A DNA stretch of 64,000 bases from Apus apus (Eukaryota; Chordata; Aves; Apodiformes; Apodidae), in the NCBI RefSeq assembly GCF_020740795.1, contig NC_067283.1, forward strand, positions 116,007,206 through 116,071,205, written 5' to 3'. The translations under genes were made by a program, and so were the position numbers. Positions 24,501 to 39,500 of this stretch are shown piece after piece; the stretch's first letter is position 1; every line of letters starts with the position of its first letter. A model generated the notes under the pieces. It saw nothing but the letters and a program-made list of their open reading frames with translations. It was not told where the DNA came from and did no database searches.

Positions 24501-27500
24501 ACAAACCACACCTCACAACCTCTTTCTAAAAATAGCAAGATGGTCTGACTTGCTTTCAATTCTAGACATTACTTAGCATTGAAATGTAAAACCTTATTAG
24601 ATACAGGTTCAGTTAAGCACAGAAAATATTAAATTTTGTGATTAAAGACTTGAAAACTTACTTGAGTAGCTCGTAATTCTTCTCATTTAGTCTTACAGCA
24701 TTCTCCCGCCAAAACTTCTCAGACTTGTGTACAGGACTCCACTCCAGTCTTCCTGACTTGAGCTCAGAACTGTACTCATCAAAGGAGCTGCAACACAGAA
24801 GACATGAATGAAATATTACCTAAACTTCTACGAACAGAGTTTGAACCACATACTCAAGCCTGTCCCTAACAAGACAAAACTGTAGCACAACTTGGTATGA
24901 CACATTTGGAAGTCAGCTCTCTGCAGAACATGAGAACTGTTCCCCGTCTCAGAGTTCAACACCAGAAATAAGGAAATGCATGGAAGGCAAGAGAAAAAAA
25001 TTTCAAACACACCCCTTCATCCAACCCAAAGCATATTCCTGAAAGAAAAGAAACTATAGGAAAAACCCAAGCCACATAACCACAGCAAGTGGGAATTTAA
25101 ATGGCTGTTTTGCCTGTTTTCTAGATTTTAACTTCCCCCACCAAGGATCCCATTACTTGCCCTTTCATCCAATTAAATTTTTGACATGAACTACAACATG
25201 CAGCTCAGTTTAGGCACAAGAGCAAGAACTAGGTAAACACTAGTAAAAACTTGAGTTAATCTGTCCCACACAATGTATTCTAATTAGGTAGTCTTCAGCC
25301 TAGGCTGTGATTCCTGCAAGATCCCTCTGAAATCCCTTAAATAATTTATCAGTTATGAAGATCACATACCCAAAAGTGAAGACTTATCTTCTAGCCTGCA
25401 AATACTCACTTAGAACAGGAAACATTCATATAAAACCAGTATCTCTGTACACTCTATCAACTAGCATTTATGTATCATAATTCTGTACATTATTTAGCCT
25501 TAAAGAAAAAAGGTTTTGCCAATGTTCATATAACTGTATTTTTTAAAAGTTCACACTGCAAAGCATACCTAAGGTCTTGCACGCTCTCACCAAGCTTGTC
25601 CAGTAGAAATTTTATATCTTCACTTATGTCTTCATCATCATATTTCTGCTGATCCAAATTCTCTAGCTGCTTTAAAACTTTACACTGAATCATGGCAAGA
25701 GCATATTCTTGGCGAGTTTCTCTCTCAGTAGACTTCTCTAACAAGTTCTAGAGAAGTAAAAACGTAGTCATTTTGTTTAAGAATAAACCATTTTGAAAAA
25801 AAGGGGTATTTTTAAGAAACTAATCATCTGGGATTATAATTTTAACTTTCTGTGCAGCAATAGCATAAAGCATAAAGCAGGAAATCCTTAAATAAATAAA
25901 AAAAAACTAACCCAAAAAAGCCCTGAAGTCAGCCTTCTAACTCAAGAGTTACTATCTAGATTAGATCAGCTTCTTTTGAACTTGGGAATACTCCAAATAG
26001 ATATTTTTATTCAAACAGATGCCTGTTGGGAAGCCTGGAATTACAAGCACAGAATGTAATAGTCAAGTTCTAATGTCATTTATTCATTACATTTCTACTC
26101 AATTTAATCAGCTTCAAATTATGTTGTTTGATCAGAGCTAACCACCTGCACTTTTTGATAAAGCTGAAAACATGAACTCCATTTAAAAGACAAAGTCCTT
26201 AACAAATAGAGCATGTGTTCATATAAATAAGCTTTAACATCTGCCAGAAATGAGCAATGAAACCATATCAAAGGAATATGACTGCACCACTCTCATTCGT
26301 GTCACAGAACCATTACATTTAAGGTTTCTAAGATATCAGACATCTACTGGTTAGAAACAGAGAACACTGCAAACAGATCTTGAAATGTGCATATTGAAAA
26401 TAAGTCATATTACTGCTTTTCATGGCCACATACAATTAGCTTTAATGTGCAAAACCCCCCATATTTTTATTTTAGCCAGAGAACCAGGAAATAAAAGATA
26501 ATTCGCTGAAAGTCATGCTAAATTACTTAGAATTATGAGTGCTAATGACAGCCAAATTAAAAATAAAAATATCTTAAAAGTCAAAATTCAACAAGCTGAA
26601 GGAGCAGGTAGAGAAACAAGTCAAATTAGGAGAAATCAAATAGTAGAAAAGATATATACAAGTTGTCAAGACCCCTGTGATGTACAGTGAGTACAGGCAG
26701 GCAGTAGGGATGATTAAGCCTAGTTCTTTATGCAATTCACCTTTTTTTTTTCCTCCCCCCCATAAACTGATACTGGGGCCTCTCACACATATTTTGCATA
26801 TGCTACCAATTTAAATTTTGCTTCAGAACTCACAGCTCTGATGTCTAATTTCTAATCTATTGGTTCCTGGCTGCCACTTTGTAACCTCATCTTGATGCCA
26901 ACACTAGTCTTTAATGTTGGAGAAAGAAAACTGCTGAGTTAATTTTTCCGAAGCCTGTAACTGAACCATTTTACTAATTCTTAGCCTTTATTTATTAGAA
27001 GAACTTGGCTTCATTTTTGTCTCTTCCTGCAAAACACACTAAGTCTAAGAGCTAGCAATTATTTCTCCTATTATTTATTACCTTAGAATTGGAATAAACT
27101 GCTGAGCCCCTCAACTTCTTTTTTCAAGCTGTCCTGCTGTACATGCCTGCTTAATTCTAACATTAAGATGCTAAAGAGCACTAGAACACCTACAGAGATC
27201 TACAGAGATCTACTCAGAGATCTACCTCATTCTACTGACTTCCTTCAACAGGTTAAATAGCATATTCCTATGATCTACCTTATCCAGAAATTTTTCCAAG
27301 CTTTGGATAAAGAGACCATTTAAGTCACAGAGGAAGTATCTTTACACAGCTTGTTATTCCTCATCACAAGTCAGTAACTAATGATTTGCTCTCTCCATCC
27401 TAATTTACTTGCAGCACCTACTACTGGAACACCATCAATACCCAGGAAAACAAAAAGGTACCGAGATCTACACCTCTTAATCAGGATCCAAGTCTTGTTT

Positions 27501-30500
27501 TGAAACAGGATTACAAGTTGTTACAGAATTCCTAAATTACATACAAGACACTTGACAAGCATGTACATCAAACTATGGGCACATGTAGAATTAGCATCTG
27601 TGAACAGCAACTGATACTCTCACAATGAAAACAGCAAGTTTGGTGCTTAATTATTTCAAATTATTTTAAACGGGATTTTCAGCAATTTTTAGGTAATGTG
27701 GACACAGTAAGTCAATTAATAAGTCCTAAACCATTATCTTCATTCATCTTGACAAAGCCACCAAGAAAAGATTTTTTTAGGCTAGTAAATAAAAATAATT
27801 TCCAGGTCGGTCAGTTGGACAAACAGATGCATGACTAGAGAATTTTTAATTAAAGTTTTATAACACAAAATTTATCAGTTATTAGTAACTAGAGTATTTT
27901 ACACTAGTACTAGTAGAAAAAAAGAACTAAATAAAGGAAATCTGTAGTGCCTGGGTTAACAAAGGGGTTTTTTTAATCAACCTTTTTTTAGGAAATAATT
28001 GGGTAGCAAACCTTTATTGCCTGTAATAGCATAGCTACTGCCAGTAGCAAAAAGCCCACAAAGAAAAAAAGAGAGGGATAATTAAGCTTTCAATCCTGTT
28101 TACTGATACTGTCTAGCAAAAACAGCTGCACATCAGCAACACCTGAGACCTACTCATTTGAGAGAGAAGCACAGGGCAATTTGCAGTCAGCAGACACTCA
28201 CCCGAAATGCTGCAAGGATGATTCTAGTTACTTTCTCTTTGACAGATTCCTGAAGAATATCCGACAGCACTGGAACAATATTATACCGACGGAGATATTC
28301 ACACATCTGGGGGCTAAATGCCAGCAGCCATACACAGAAAATCATCTGATACTGGAGCTGGAAGCCACATTTGTTGCTCAAGACGCCCATGATACTGAAA
28401 AATTAACATAGTAGATGTTTTTTAAATAATGACTGCATAGATTGCATTGCTCCACTACAAAACATTTAAATAAATAGTTAAAGTGTCGAGGGTGAGTATG
28501 CAACATAAACTTCACAGTACCCTGAACCTGTATTTATCATTGTACAAGCAGCTTGTTCAGAAAGCCATCTTTTAAAGATGCAGTTACTTCCTCCTTAAGT
28601 CTTACAGCTATAAAAAAGCTTTTTTCATGTGAACTGATGTGGTACTGTATCCATCTTTAGGTTCACAGAGAATTTTTTTCTAATGGCACGTTTAGACCAT
28701 TATTTGTCATTCTGTGAGAAAGAGAGAAACATGAGGTTGCTCCTTCAGAGTTAAAAAAAGGAGTAAAAGAAAAAAAATTATACAAATTCAACTTGTTTCC
28801 TTAATTTTCTCTCTCCACAAGAGTGAGTAAGCTGAAGTAATCCTTGTTTAACAAGTGAGTCCTCAGAAAACAGCTTATAGATACAACACATCACGTATAC
28901 TGCTGGAGAAGAAGTATCACGAGATCTCCAAGTGATGCAGAAGCTTTGTTCATCTGAAGTTTTGAAAATTTAATAAACAATTTGCAAGTCCATTCCAAAA
29001 AAGCTAAACCAATTTAAAAAAACCAAACAAACTACTTCAAGATCATTGCTACAAAAATTAAGACAAATTCAAACTTGCTAAAACACAGGGCTATTGTAAT
29101 GCTTTAACAGTTTATTGAACAGCTTCCTTGGTGAAAAAGTTTCTTTCAGGAGTGTCATCTTGACACATGAACATCTTTTGAACTTACACTTCACAGGCAA
29201 CTTTGAATTTTCTCCATTTCAGAGTACAGGAGTATTTTTAGTTGAAGTACAAATTGCATAAAAACCATTCCAACAGAGACACATATGGCAGAAAAGTTAC
29301 AGACAGGCATTTTTTAATTCAGATGTGTAACAAAATCGTAGCCTCATGCAGAGCTACTTAAGAAGAGAATCTGGATAAAAGAATGACTTATTTGAAACCA
29401 CACAGAAAAAAAATTAGTTTAGACCTAGAACATGTTTCTCTTTTCACTAATATTTTCAGACTGAACAAATCTCAAATTGTAAGACAAGGAAGATCAGCAG
29501 AAACTGATTTTGTAAGTCATTGTTCTATTAAAAGAAAAACCGAGCATCTTCAACTAAAGGCAAATGGCTGTATTCCCCTTACTTAAGCAGTTCTTCATGA
29601 AGAGTAAAGTAGCGTTAAAGCCTCAACACTGGTACCTATATCTGCAAGATAATTTGCCTATTTGACTGTACTAATTCTTGAAAACAAATAGGTTTTGTAC
29701 TCAAAGAGAGCAGCTGTCTTTTGCAGGACCTCTATTCCAAAAGAAGTCACTGGGAAACATGCTACTCTAAGTGCAAGCATATCTATGTAAACTGTAATTA
29801 ATGCTCACCAATTTACTCCATCTGCTTCTACCCACGCAAAGCGATATTCATTGACCCTGAGCATCAGCTGCAGACATCCAGCAACACACTGTACATACTG
29901 GGAACTCTAGGTGAAAAGAGGAACACATTTCTTACAAGAAGAGTTAGGTAGAAAGGGCTGAAGTTCAGTTTTCCAAAATTGCATACTTGAACACACATTT
30001 CTTCAGTGACACTTCTGAGTTAAAACAAGTTCACCCTTATAAAGCTTCACATTCCACTATTAAAAAAAAAATCATGACAAGAAAAGGTGGGAATCAAAAT
30101 ATAAATGGAGAAGAGTTTTGAATACAAAAGAAGTGTTATGCAGTTGATACCCTTTTACATTATCACAACAGATTTCTACTGCTGGAACCCATTGGAACAT
30201 ACTTCTTTTAGCATCTAAGAACGAAGCTTGTCTCTGATTATACTGCCAGAGCCCTTTCATCCACAGAGTCAATTGCTGTTCCACTGAGAATACTGGGAAA
30301 TAAATCAGTAAACTGGCTACCAAGCGTGAAGAAGCAAGAGGCCATCATAGAAAAAGGAATCTTGACCTCAGGATCTTCCCGCTCCCATTCTCCAACACAA
30401 AACAGCAGTGATATCATTACAACTGCATATTTTCCTATGCATGTGCCACACTAAGTACCATGCCTAACACAATGAGATGTATATTTATACAAAAAAAATA

Positions 30501-33500
30501 CCATTAGAAAAATAACTGCACAAAATCATCCTCAAAGCTTAGCTTTGTATTTTATTTTTTTCATCTTTTCATTAAAAGCTTAGTACAGCATACTGTGCTA
30601 CAAAAAAAAAATGAAAAAACAAACAAACAAAACCAAACAGTAGAACTAAAACATTCCCATCAGGAAAACACACAGACGCAGCACTAAATTCTGTTTTCAT
30701 TCAGACTACTATATGACCAGCCACAAAGACAGAATCATCAAACAGTTTTTCACTGCTAAAAGCATGTATTTTCTGGGCAGTGAAACATAAGATGGGCTGC
30801 ATTTCAAAAATGGGTTTTGGTGAACGCATTGCCCTTCCACTACACCAAAAGAACGACTCCAAGGTACAACAGAAGTGGCATTTTTTTTATCTTTTTCTTG
30901 TGGCATTATCTCCACTAATACTCAGATTAGCTGCTGATACATTCTTGGGGGGCTTCTTCCTATAAGCCTTTTTCTTTACTAAGTGTCTTGGAAATCTTAC
31001 AGTAGATCACTCACATAATACAAGGTCAAAGCTTTCATACATTTAATGGAGTAAAGAAGTTGGCAATCTCATAAGAAGAGAAAATAAACAGAATTCATAT
31101 TAAAGATTAATTCATTATTTGTCTTTTATCAGAGATTAAGATCTTTATGTAAAAAACTCAGTCTGAAAACCCAAGCTATATCATCACACAGAACATTCAT
31201 TTCCTGAGTAGGTATTCACTCACACACACCATGCAAATAAAACAGCTATTAACACACAGACAGCCTTCCTTCCCCAAATAATTTCTTAATTTATCTGCAT
31301 CACCAACCTGTGTACTACTGAACTTGGAATTTTCTTTTTAAGGAGTCTTTCATAAAAGCCTTCTCTTCCAAAACTATTATAATTTAAGTTTTATAATAGA
31401 TCCCAGCCCCCATTTCCTGTGTAAAATGTTACATCTGCATCTCTCATTTACTCTGAAATAAATTAGTAAGGACTTGCTTGGAAATACTGCACAAGCTAGA
31501 TCTGACATCAGAACACTAACGAAGTCAAGACAATACTTACTCAATTTAATTATCCTATGACATATTTGCACTGTCAGTTGTGCTGCTTTGGGACCCCGCA
31601 GTGGTACAGTATGTCCATGCAGTGCCACAGAACAATGAATACAGAATTCTAAGCAAGTTAGGAGAACTCACAGCTCCATAATGAGTGGTGTTGTGTGCTG
31701 CAGAACTATGTACACTTTTAAGGATATATGACCGAGGGCTGTCAAGTCTAACAAAGCCTAACAGTATGGCACATAGAACTGCATGTGAAATACTGAAACG
31801 CTTCAGCTTCTACGATCAGGCTGTACTTTTACCCTCTATCCATGAAAGATCATAATAGTCGTTCATCTTTTCTATTTTAAACCCCAGTCAGGTGGTAATT
31901 TAAGACACTTTAAACTAATGACTACATTTAGAAGAAAAACGAATTCCTGGTTCATATATACATCTCCTGAAAAACTGAACACTTTCAGGTTGCAAAAGGA
32001 ACAAAAGACTAAACTGAATTCTACTCCATAATCAAAAGCTACAATAAACAGCCTCACTGTGCCACAATAAAAAAAGAAAATCCAGTGCCATTTGCATTTG
32101 CTGTACTGCTGCAGTTCACCCCCAAGCTCAACAGCCATTGAAATGATGGTATATGGTATGTGCAGTTTGGTGCAAACAAATACTGATGTGAAAAGGGCAA
32201 TCCATCTTCCCCTGAATTCAAGCTATTCAAATATGAAAAGCTTACAGCTTTGAAAACACTCTTGTAATTTCATGTGACAAAGGTTGAGGGGCAATACAAG
32301 CTTTAATATCTGACGTGCCTTTCCTAAGTTCTGCCCATCACTTCTTAGTCTCAGGTTTCTTCTGCAAGTCCAACAGTTCAGTGCTAAACACTCTGTTCAA
32401 ATATTTACTTAATTGCATATCATTTTTTCAAGTTTCAACAAAGAAAATGCTAGATACATCTACAGTTTTAACAACCCAAACCAACTTGTAAAATACATAG
32501 TTCCACCACCAGCACCTTCTGTGAAATCAGTGTTTTAAAAATACTTTTGTTTCCTGGCGCCATCACCTGGCACTCTGCTGTCGTACAGTTCTGATTCCAA
32601 GTACTTTCTGACACCAATATGGCTTTGAGGCAACTTAATCCGAGGAATGGGTATCACCAGCCCAAAACTGCAAATTGACAGATTTCTAAGATATACTCAC
32701 ATCACTAGTGGAGACTGCTCCTGCTTCCACAGAACCCCCTGTGCCACGTAGTTTCTAGAAAAAAAATAAAAGCTTAAAATCAGAGCTGTCCTTCACCCAT
32801 CCAGAACTGTTGTTACCAAGTTTCTTTCAGTTCTCCCACCTCCCTAGTCACAAAAAGAAAATATTAAGAGTCTATTAAATACTTTTCCTGCTCAATATGT
32901 TATGTTATTATATTGTATTTATTTCACATACATACTCATATCTAGAAGAAAACGCTTGGAGTTGATCAAGATTTGGGATTTTTTTAATTTATTTTTCTAA
33001 GTTTACATTTACTTAAATACTTTTATCCATCTTCATCACAGAATATGAAAACTGTTCTCTTGAAATTTCAACTTTTAGAGAAAAAATTAAAGCTTTTTCA
33101 TAAACCCAGTTTGGAAAAAAATGAAAAATAAACTGTTACTAAACGTACTGAATGTTTCTCTGCTCTCCAGAATCCACCTCTGCTGCAACACTACCTTTCA
33201 GAATGACAAATCACTGGGTTTTGACAAGGATTGAAGGGAAATTCTCAAAAATTAATACAAAAGAGAGTGATTCATCTTTGAAGGACAAGCCAGCAGTAAG
33301 CAGTTCATACTGCCCAAATGCCACAAAGATACTGTCCAAATAAGTCAGGATTTATTTAGTTTCAAGAGACGGAACTAAAAATACAAAGTTGAAATCCACT
33401 TCCCTCTGCCATGTGCTTCCCAGCAGAAAGCTGAAAACGAAACAAAATGCAAGGAGACAAAAACTACACTATAAGGGTGATGAGACACCCTGGCAACAGA

Positions 33501-36500
33501 GAGGTTGTGGATGTCCCCTCCCTGAAAGCGTTCAAGGCCAAGTTGGATGGGGCTCTGAGCAACCTGATCTAGTGGGAGGTGTCCCTGCCCATGCAGGGGG
33601 GTTGGAACTTGATTCTATGAAAAGCCTTCAACACGTTTTCTGTGACCAGAAGAAAATCAATGTTAAGCAAAAGAAAAGGCAAAAAAAAGCCTTCTTTTTA
33701 AATTTTCATTTACTTTATTAGAAAATATAAAATCTTAACTTAAAATCTATGTGTTTGAATACAGGATTTTTAGCTTTAAAAATGACAAAGTAAAATTTCA
33801 TTTTAAATAGACAAAACTAAAAATATCTCTTTTTTTTGCACACCAATGTATTCATAGGCTCAAAAAGATTCCAAAGTCACTGTAATGTTTAAACAGAAGT
33901 AGCTTTTTACCTGTGAACTGAGCTGAGTTTTAATCCAGTTGAAATAGTAATTCAAGTCACTGCCTTCCATAAGTTCCCTCCCCCATGCAGCCAGTTTAGC
34001 AATAATTCTTGCTGCCTGAAAAAGAATGCAATAAACAGTTTTTTAAATGCAGCAATTTCAGGATTTAGTGACAAGTTCCTATAAGCTCTGGAAACCAGGT
34101 TTATGTAAAAGATGGATTTCTTCTTACAGAAATCTACCTGTTTTCTGTGTAGGAAACTCTTCATACCTAATAACTTTGTTTCTTCAGCTTTCTGCTGCTT
34201 CTACTTCCAAGTAACTAGTGTATTTTCACAATGCTATCAGATAACTGTAGCTGATGAAATTCACAAGATGACAATGAAGAACACAAAGAGGTGAGAAGCT
34301 AACAATGGACTACTGCTGTAGGACACGACTAGAGTCAGAAATCCACCAACAGTAAGACACTTAACAGCCTAACACATACATGTGCAGGCTTACTTTAAGC
34401 AACTATGGCATATGCAAACACAGTAATTGCAAAGTATTTAAGTTTTTGTACTTAAAGCAAGTCATCTTCAAGAAGGGAGGGGTTTCAAGGCCAGGAAAAA
34501 AGGAGCAGAAAAATCAAAAGGTGAAGTAGAATTTAAGAATGAAGCTGAAGAGTAAACATGTAGTCAGGTAAGGCATTTTCGTGATGCCTACAGCACAATA
34601 ATACATACAGCAAGAGTGTATTTCTATGCCAGCCTTTCCAAATTATGTTTGAAGTAAAACTACATTGCAGCCTGCAATCTACAGAAGTATTTGATCCAGT
34701 ATTAGATCTAACCAAGTAACTACTGAAGCAGGGGTTTGCTTGCCTGCATACAGCTCCATGCAGTGAGGAGACTATTCCAGGCACATTTCCACTCTACTGC
34801 ATTCAGATGAGCAGCACACCACTGATTTCTAGAGGGATCATGAGCGAGAGTCCAGAACAATCTCTACACTGAAATGCAAAAATTCACTTCTGAATGCAGC
34901 CAACTAACCCCATAAAATCCCTTCAGCCTCAGAACATGAGATATTAGATCTCTAGCTTACCATGCTCCTCAGATAAAACTGCTACCTGCCCCTGAATGAG
35001 AGTATTCATGCCCAGGAGAATTTGAGCCAGGACACAGAGAAAAAGTTTTTTTTTTCTATCTATGCAGATGCACTGCTGTGGCATCAGAAGTCCTCCAGTG
35101 TGCACAGTAAGGAGGAAAAAACAAAACAAAATTCAACAACAAAAAAACTCACAACACAAACCTAAAACTTAGTTTCGAAAACATTCATGTGCTTTAAAAA
35201 AATATATGCACAAAGAGTACTAAAGGGCATAGTATGGGAGGAAACCTAGTGTTTTAAAGTGCATTCACATCCCATGAGGTTCTATGTGACTTGAAAGTTA
35301 TCTCTATATTTTGGCAGTAACTAAAGAAAACAGTATCTGAGTAACACATCTGTGGCCATAGAAACACTAGACACAGAAATCTCTATAATATAAATTTGAA
35401 AGTCACCATTCCAGGGCAACTAATTAGTTCACACAGCAAGGATCTAAAAATTACATTTTAACTGGAGAAGTCAATATTGTCAGAGTTAGCTCAGACTGCA
35501 CCCCATAACCTGATTCCACAGCCACACAGTGAATCAGTTGCCCACACGTAAGAGCAAACAGCATGACTAGCCTGGAATACCTTGCTCCTGTAGTGCCACC
35601 ATGGCATAACACAGGCCAGGGTATGTGGCTTTGTACTTTAAGCCACTGATTTAATTATACTATAGCATGCCAACAGAAACACACGCACTGAATAAAATTC
35701 ATAGCCATGCACTTTTCTCCCTCTTCAAGCCAGAATACAAGTTTTATTAGTGGACACTAAGGTCTCCATTAGGAATTCATAGTAATATGACCATATTTTT
35801 CCCCTACAAGGAAAAAACCTGCTGAGATTAAATGGCCAGTTCTCATCAAAGATAACAGAAGAACACTAGTAACTCCAGAAAAGTTACTCCATATACATCA
35901 GCAGCACCCAGTGCCTCAAAGCACAGCAGATACCATACCACGGATGTGGCTGTACTGGGCTTGGTTGGGACTGACTTATTTCTTCATAGCAGTCCATATG
36001 GTGCTGTGGTTTAGCTTGGTGACCAAAGCAGTGTTGGTAACACACCAATGTTTTAGCTCTTGCTGAGCAGTGCTTGCACAACATCACCAGCCTATGTTTC
36101 TCACTCTTACACTTCCAGCATGTAGGCCGGGGATGAGCAAGAGGATGAGAGAGGATAGGCTGGACAGCTGACCAGAGCTGACTGACTGGGTTTCAGTCTG
36201 CTGGTGGTGTGCAATTGCATTTACATCATGTCTTTTTGTTGGATTTATTTTGGGTTCCACCCCTCCACCTTCTTCCCCCCCCTTCACTTACTAAACTGTC
36301 TTTACCTTGACCCATGTGTTTTTTTGCTTCTGCCCTCCCAATACTCTCCCCAGTTCTGCTTTGGTAGATTGTGCAAGCAAGTGGGTGGGAGCTTTTATGT
36401 CAGATAGGGTCAACCCATCACAACAGCAGGTATTATTTCTTCTCCAGTATGCTTACAAACCCTTTTAAGCAGATTTCAAGCAGCACTACAGTAATTTGAC

Positions 36501-39500
36501 CATATGAGAGAATCAAAGTAAAGACATTCCCCTTTCACGGGATGAAAACTAAAATTCTAATATTTGCACAGCATAAGGAGCATTGACTGGGAGTTGTTAC
36601 AAAAGTTATTTTTCTAGTTACAGCTTACTGTGCTTAATTAGATCTAAAATCCCTAAAATCCTTGCTTTTCTGAGCCTTTAAAACCTGGTCTAATGTCTTA
36701 GGAAAAACAGTATCAATAAACAATGTAACTTTTCTATCTAACATGTAATCAGGTGAAGTTTATATTAAGAATGACTCATCTAAACTGCAAGAGGAAAACT
36801 TTCCAGTCTGGGCAGTAGCTTAGCTTCAAACTGCAAAATCTCCTGAAGAAAAATAAACCCAGCATTTTTCTCTACCATCCTCAGTGACAGGTGGATTTAA
36901 AACTTACCATATGCACAGTGAACAGATCCTGTCGATTCAACATCGGCAGAAAATAGGACCATGCTGTGTTTTTACCACGTTTTGCATAATCAAAGAAGAT
37001 ACAAACACGCTGATGATTTTCCTGTAAAAATTGGGAGAGGGGAAAAGATGAGAGACTTGTACATTCAACACGAAGCAGTTATTTGTTCCTCATTGTGTTG
37101 GCATACATTATCAGAGTGTACCCTGGCTTGTAATAGCCCAGGGAAATTTTTCAGTTTGACAAGTTATTTGTGGATACAGTTCATTTCAGCACTCAAACAT
37201 TAAGGTTAGAGATTTGGAGAGCAGGGAGGCAAACTTTGGAACCTTAGCTATATCTCAGTACTTCAACACTTGCTTGAGTAAAAACCCTTTTGATCAAGTA
37301 AGCAGAATGAGATAAATGGGAGACCAGTTAAATACTGTCATTTTGCAGGGGAACAGTATTCTTCATCCAATCAATTATGCTTGAATAAAGTCCATCCAAA
37401 GTTTTCCAAGTATTGTTGCTTCCATACAAAAGCTTCTTGTTCAACTTGGCTGCGTGTGCTACTAGTGAAACTTCAGAGAAGTAAGCTAGCCCTGCCTCTC
37501 CATTCCTCTCAACAGGAAATGAGCTCTTCTGGCCCAGAGGAGGCTGCAATTGATTCAGCTTTCACTCAGGCAACTTGCATACCTAGAAGAGGACTTAAGC
37601 AAGAGGAGTCCGTTCTCCAGGGCTTCTAGGCTGAACCACAAGAGATGACAAGCACCTGAACCTGGGCACTCTGCAGTTTATTCAAGTTTTTCACCTAATA
37701 ACCACTGTGAAAAAGCAGGTATTGTGGTCTTCCTTAAAGCAGACTAGAGAAAAGGTCATGCAAACCTGAAGGAAGAGGAGGAACTCTGCTATTTTCTAAG
37801 ATCCTAGAGTATAGACAGTCTTCCAGAAAACCAGAAGCCTGGATCCTTCTTTTCCTCAGCATTTCCATATACTTTCCAGCCTGGTGGAGAGTAAGCTATC
37901 AGCCTAAAGAGATGCCTCCCCTTGAAGTCAAACTACTACAACCAAATATAAAACTTCTATCACAGAAGGCAAAACTGTTTGAAATACTGTAATTGGGAAA
38001 CTCACACAAGAACATGAATCTCACTACCCAATTAATTTAATTTTCAAACTCACCTAGTAAAGGGCTTTCCTCCATCAGTTCAGCGCCCTATTAGTAACTC
38101 TATGGATCAAGAATCAGCAGGCAAGGCTCCTTGTTGGAATAGGATCCATTAAGCACAGAATGACCTGAATGTATCCATGATCCAAATACTGGCATCTCAC
38201 GAAGCATCAGAGTTGCAACCGCCCCTTCACTGAAAACTATCAAGATCACTGCATCCCCTGAGCTGCAAAACACTGTCCTGATCACTGACTGGGGAAGGTC
38301 AGGTGTCACTAGTTCTCCGACAGTCATAACCCTTTCAGTGATTAATGTCCTATATGGCATGTATCAAAAAGCACTCAAAACTTCCCTCAAAATTTATTGT
38401 TCAAACTATGGAATAAATTTTTGAAGTGAGATCTCAGGAACACAGTGCCTTGGTGGACTGCCTCCATCCTAAGAGGGCTAGTTTGCTGAAAAATGGCAGT
38501 TTTATCAAATAAATCAGTTAACATCTACTACAGAGTCTAGCTAAAAAGATCAAAATGATCAAACTAGAACAATGAGTTCAGTTTACAACATAACTAAGGA
38601 CAAGACAGGTCTAGAAACAGAAAAGCTGAAAGAACTTCACATGCTGTCCATCAGAAGACTAATCCAGTTTGCTGTTAGGGTGCAGGATAAAGACAGGAGG
38701 GAAGGAGCGGGAGAACTGACTACGCCCCTGAAAGACGTAGTGCTGCGACTCCCTAGGCAGCTACTGACTACACTGATAAAAAGGAAATCCTGAAGCTCTC
38801 ACACCAATAGTTGAATAATTTACCATCTGTCATTTCTGAGGAAGCACAATGAAGCTCAGTTGGGCAGTACTGCTACCTGCACTAACTGCAGTGCAGGTTC
38901 TTAAAGATTTGTTAAGTAACAGACTGCGCAGTGTGACAGGGCCACTTATCCAGATAAACTGTTCCAAGTATTTATCAGACAAATAGAATAAGAATTGTTT
39001 CCTCAGGGATTCCAATATGCTAACACTCTCTACATTCAGAAATAAGCAGAATGGAGATAATCTTATAAGGCAATCACCACATTAATTTCACTTCTGCCAG
39101 CCTCCAAAATAATTCTTTCTTACAATGATGATGAAACCCATAAGCAGAACTACTGGAGCAATCCTAGACACCCAGGCAGGCTTTTGGTCTGCTCAACACA
39201 GTGTCTATGATTTTTACAACCTCACAAGAAAAGTATAGGAATAGAGGAACCACAAAGAGTCATTATCGACAGAGGCAAAAACTAATATTGTTACCAATCA
39301 TAGTTTCTAGACGTTTCAGCTAGAAAGGCAGCTTTCCAATACCATTTGTTTGTCTCATGAAACTGAAGTGAACAACTTTGCTTGAAACAAATTTAGTGAA
39401 AGAGTCAGTGGCACCATGGCAGGCAATATCCTTGAACAATTTCTTGCTTAAAATCTTTGCATGTACTACTTACTCCATAAGACTACGTGGACAAGCGACT

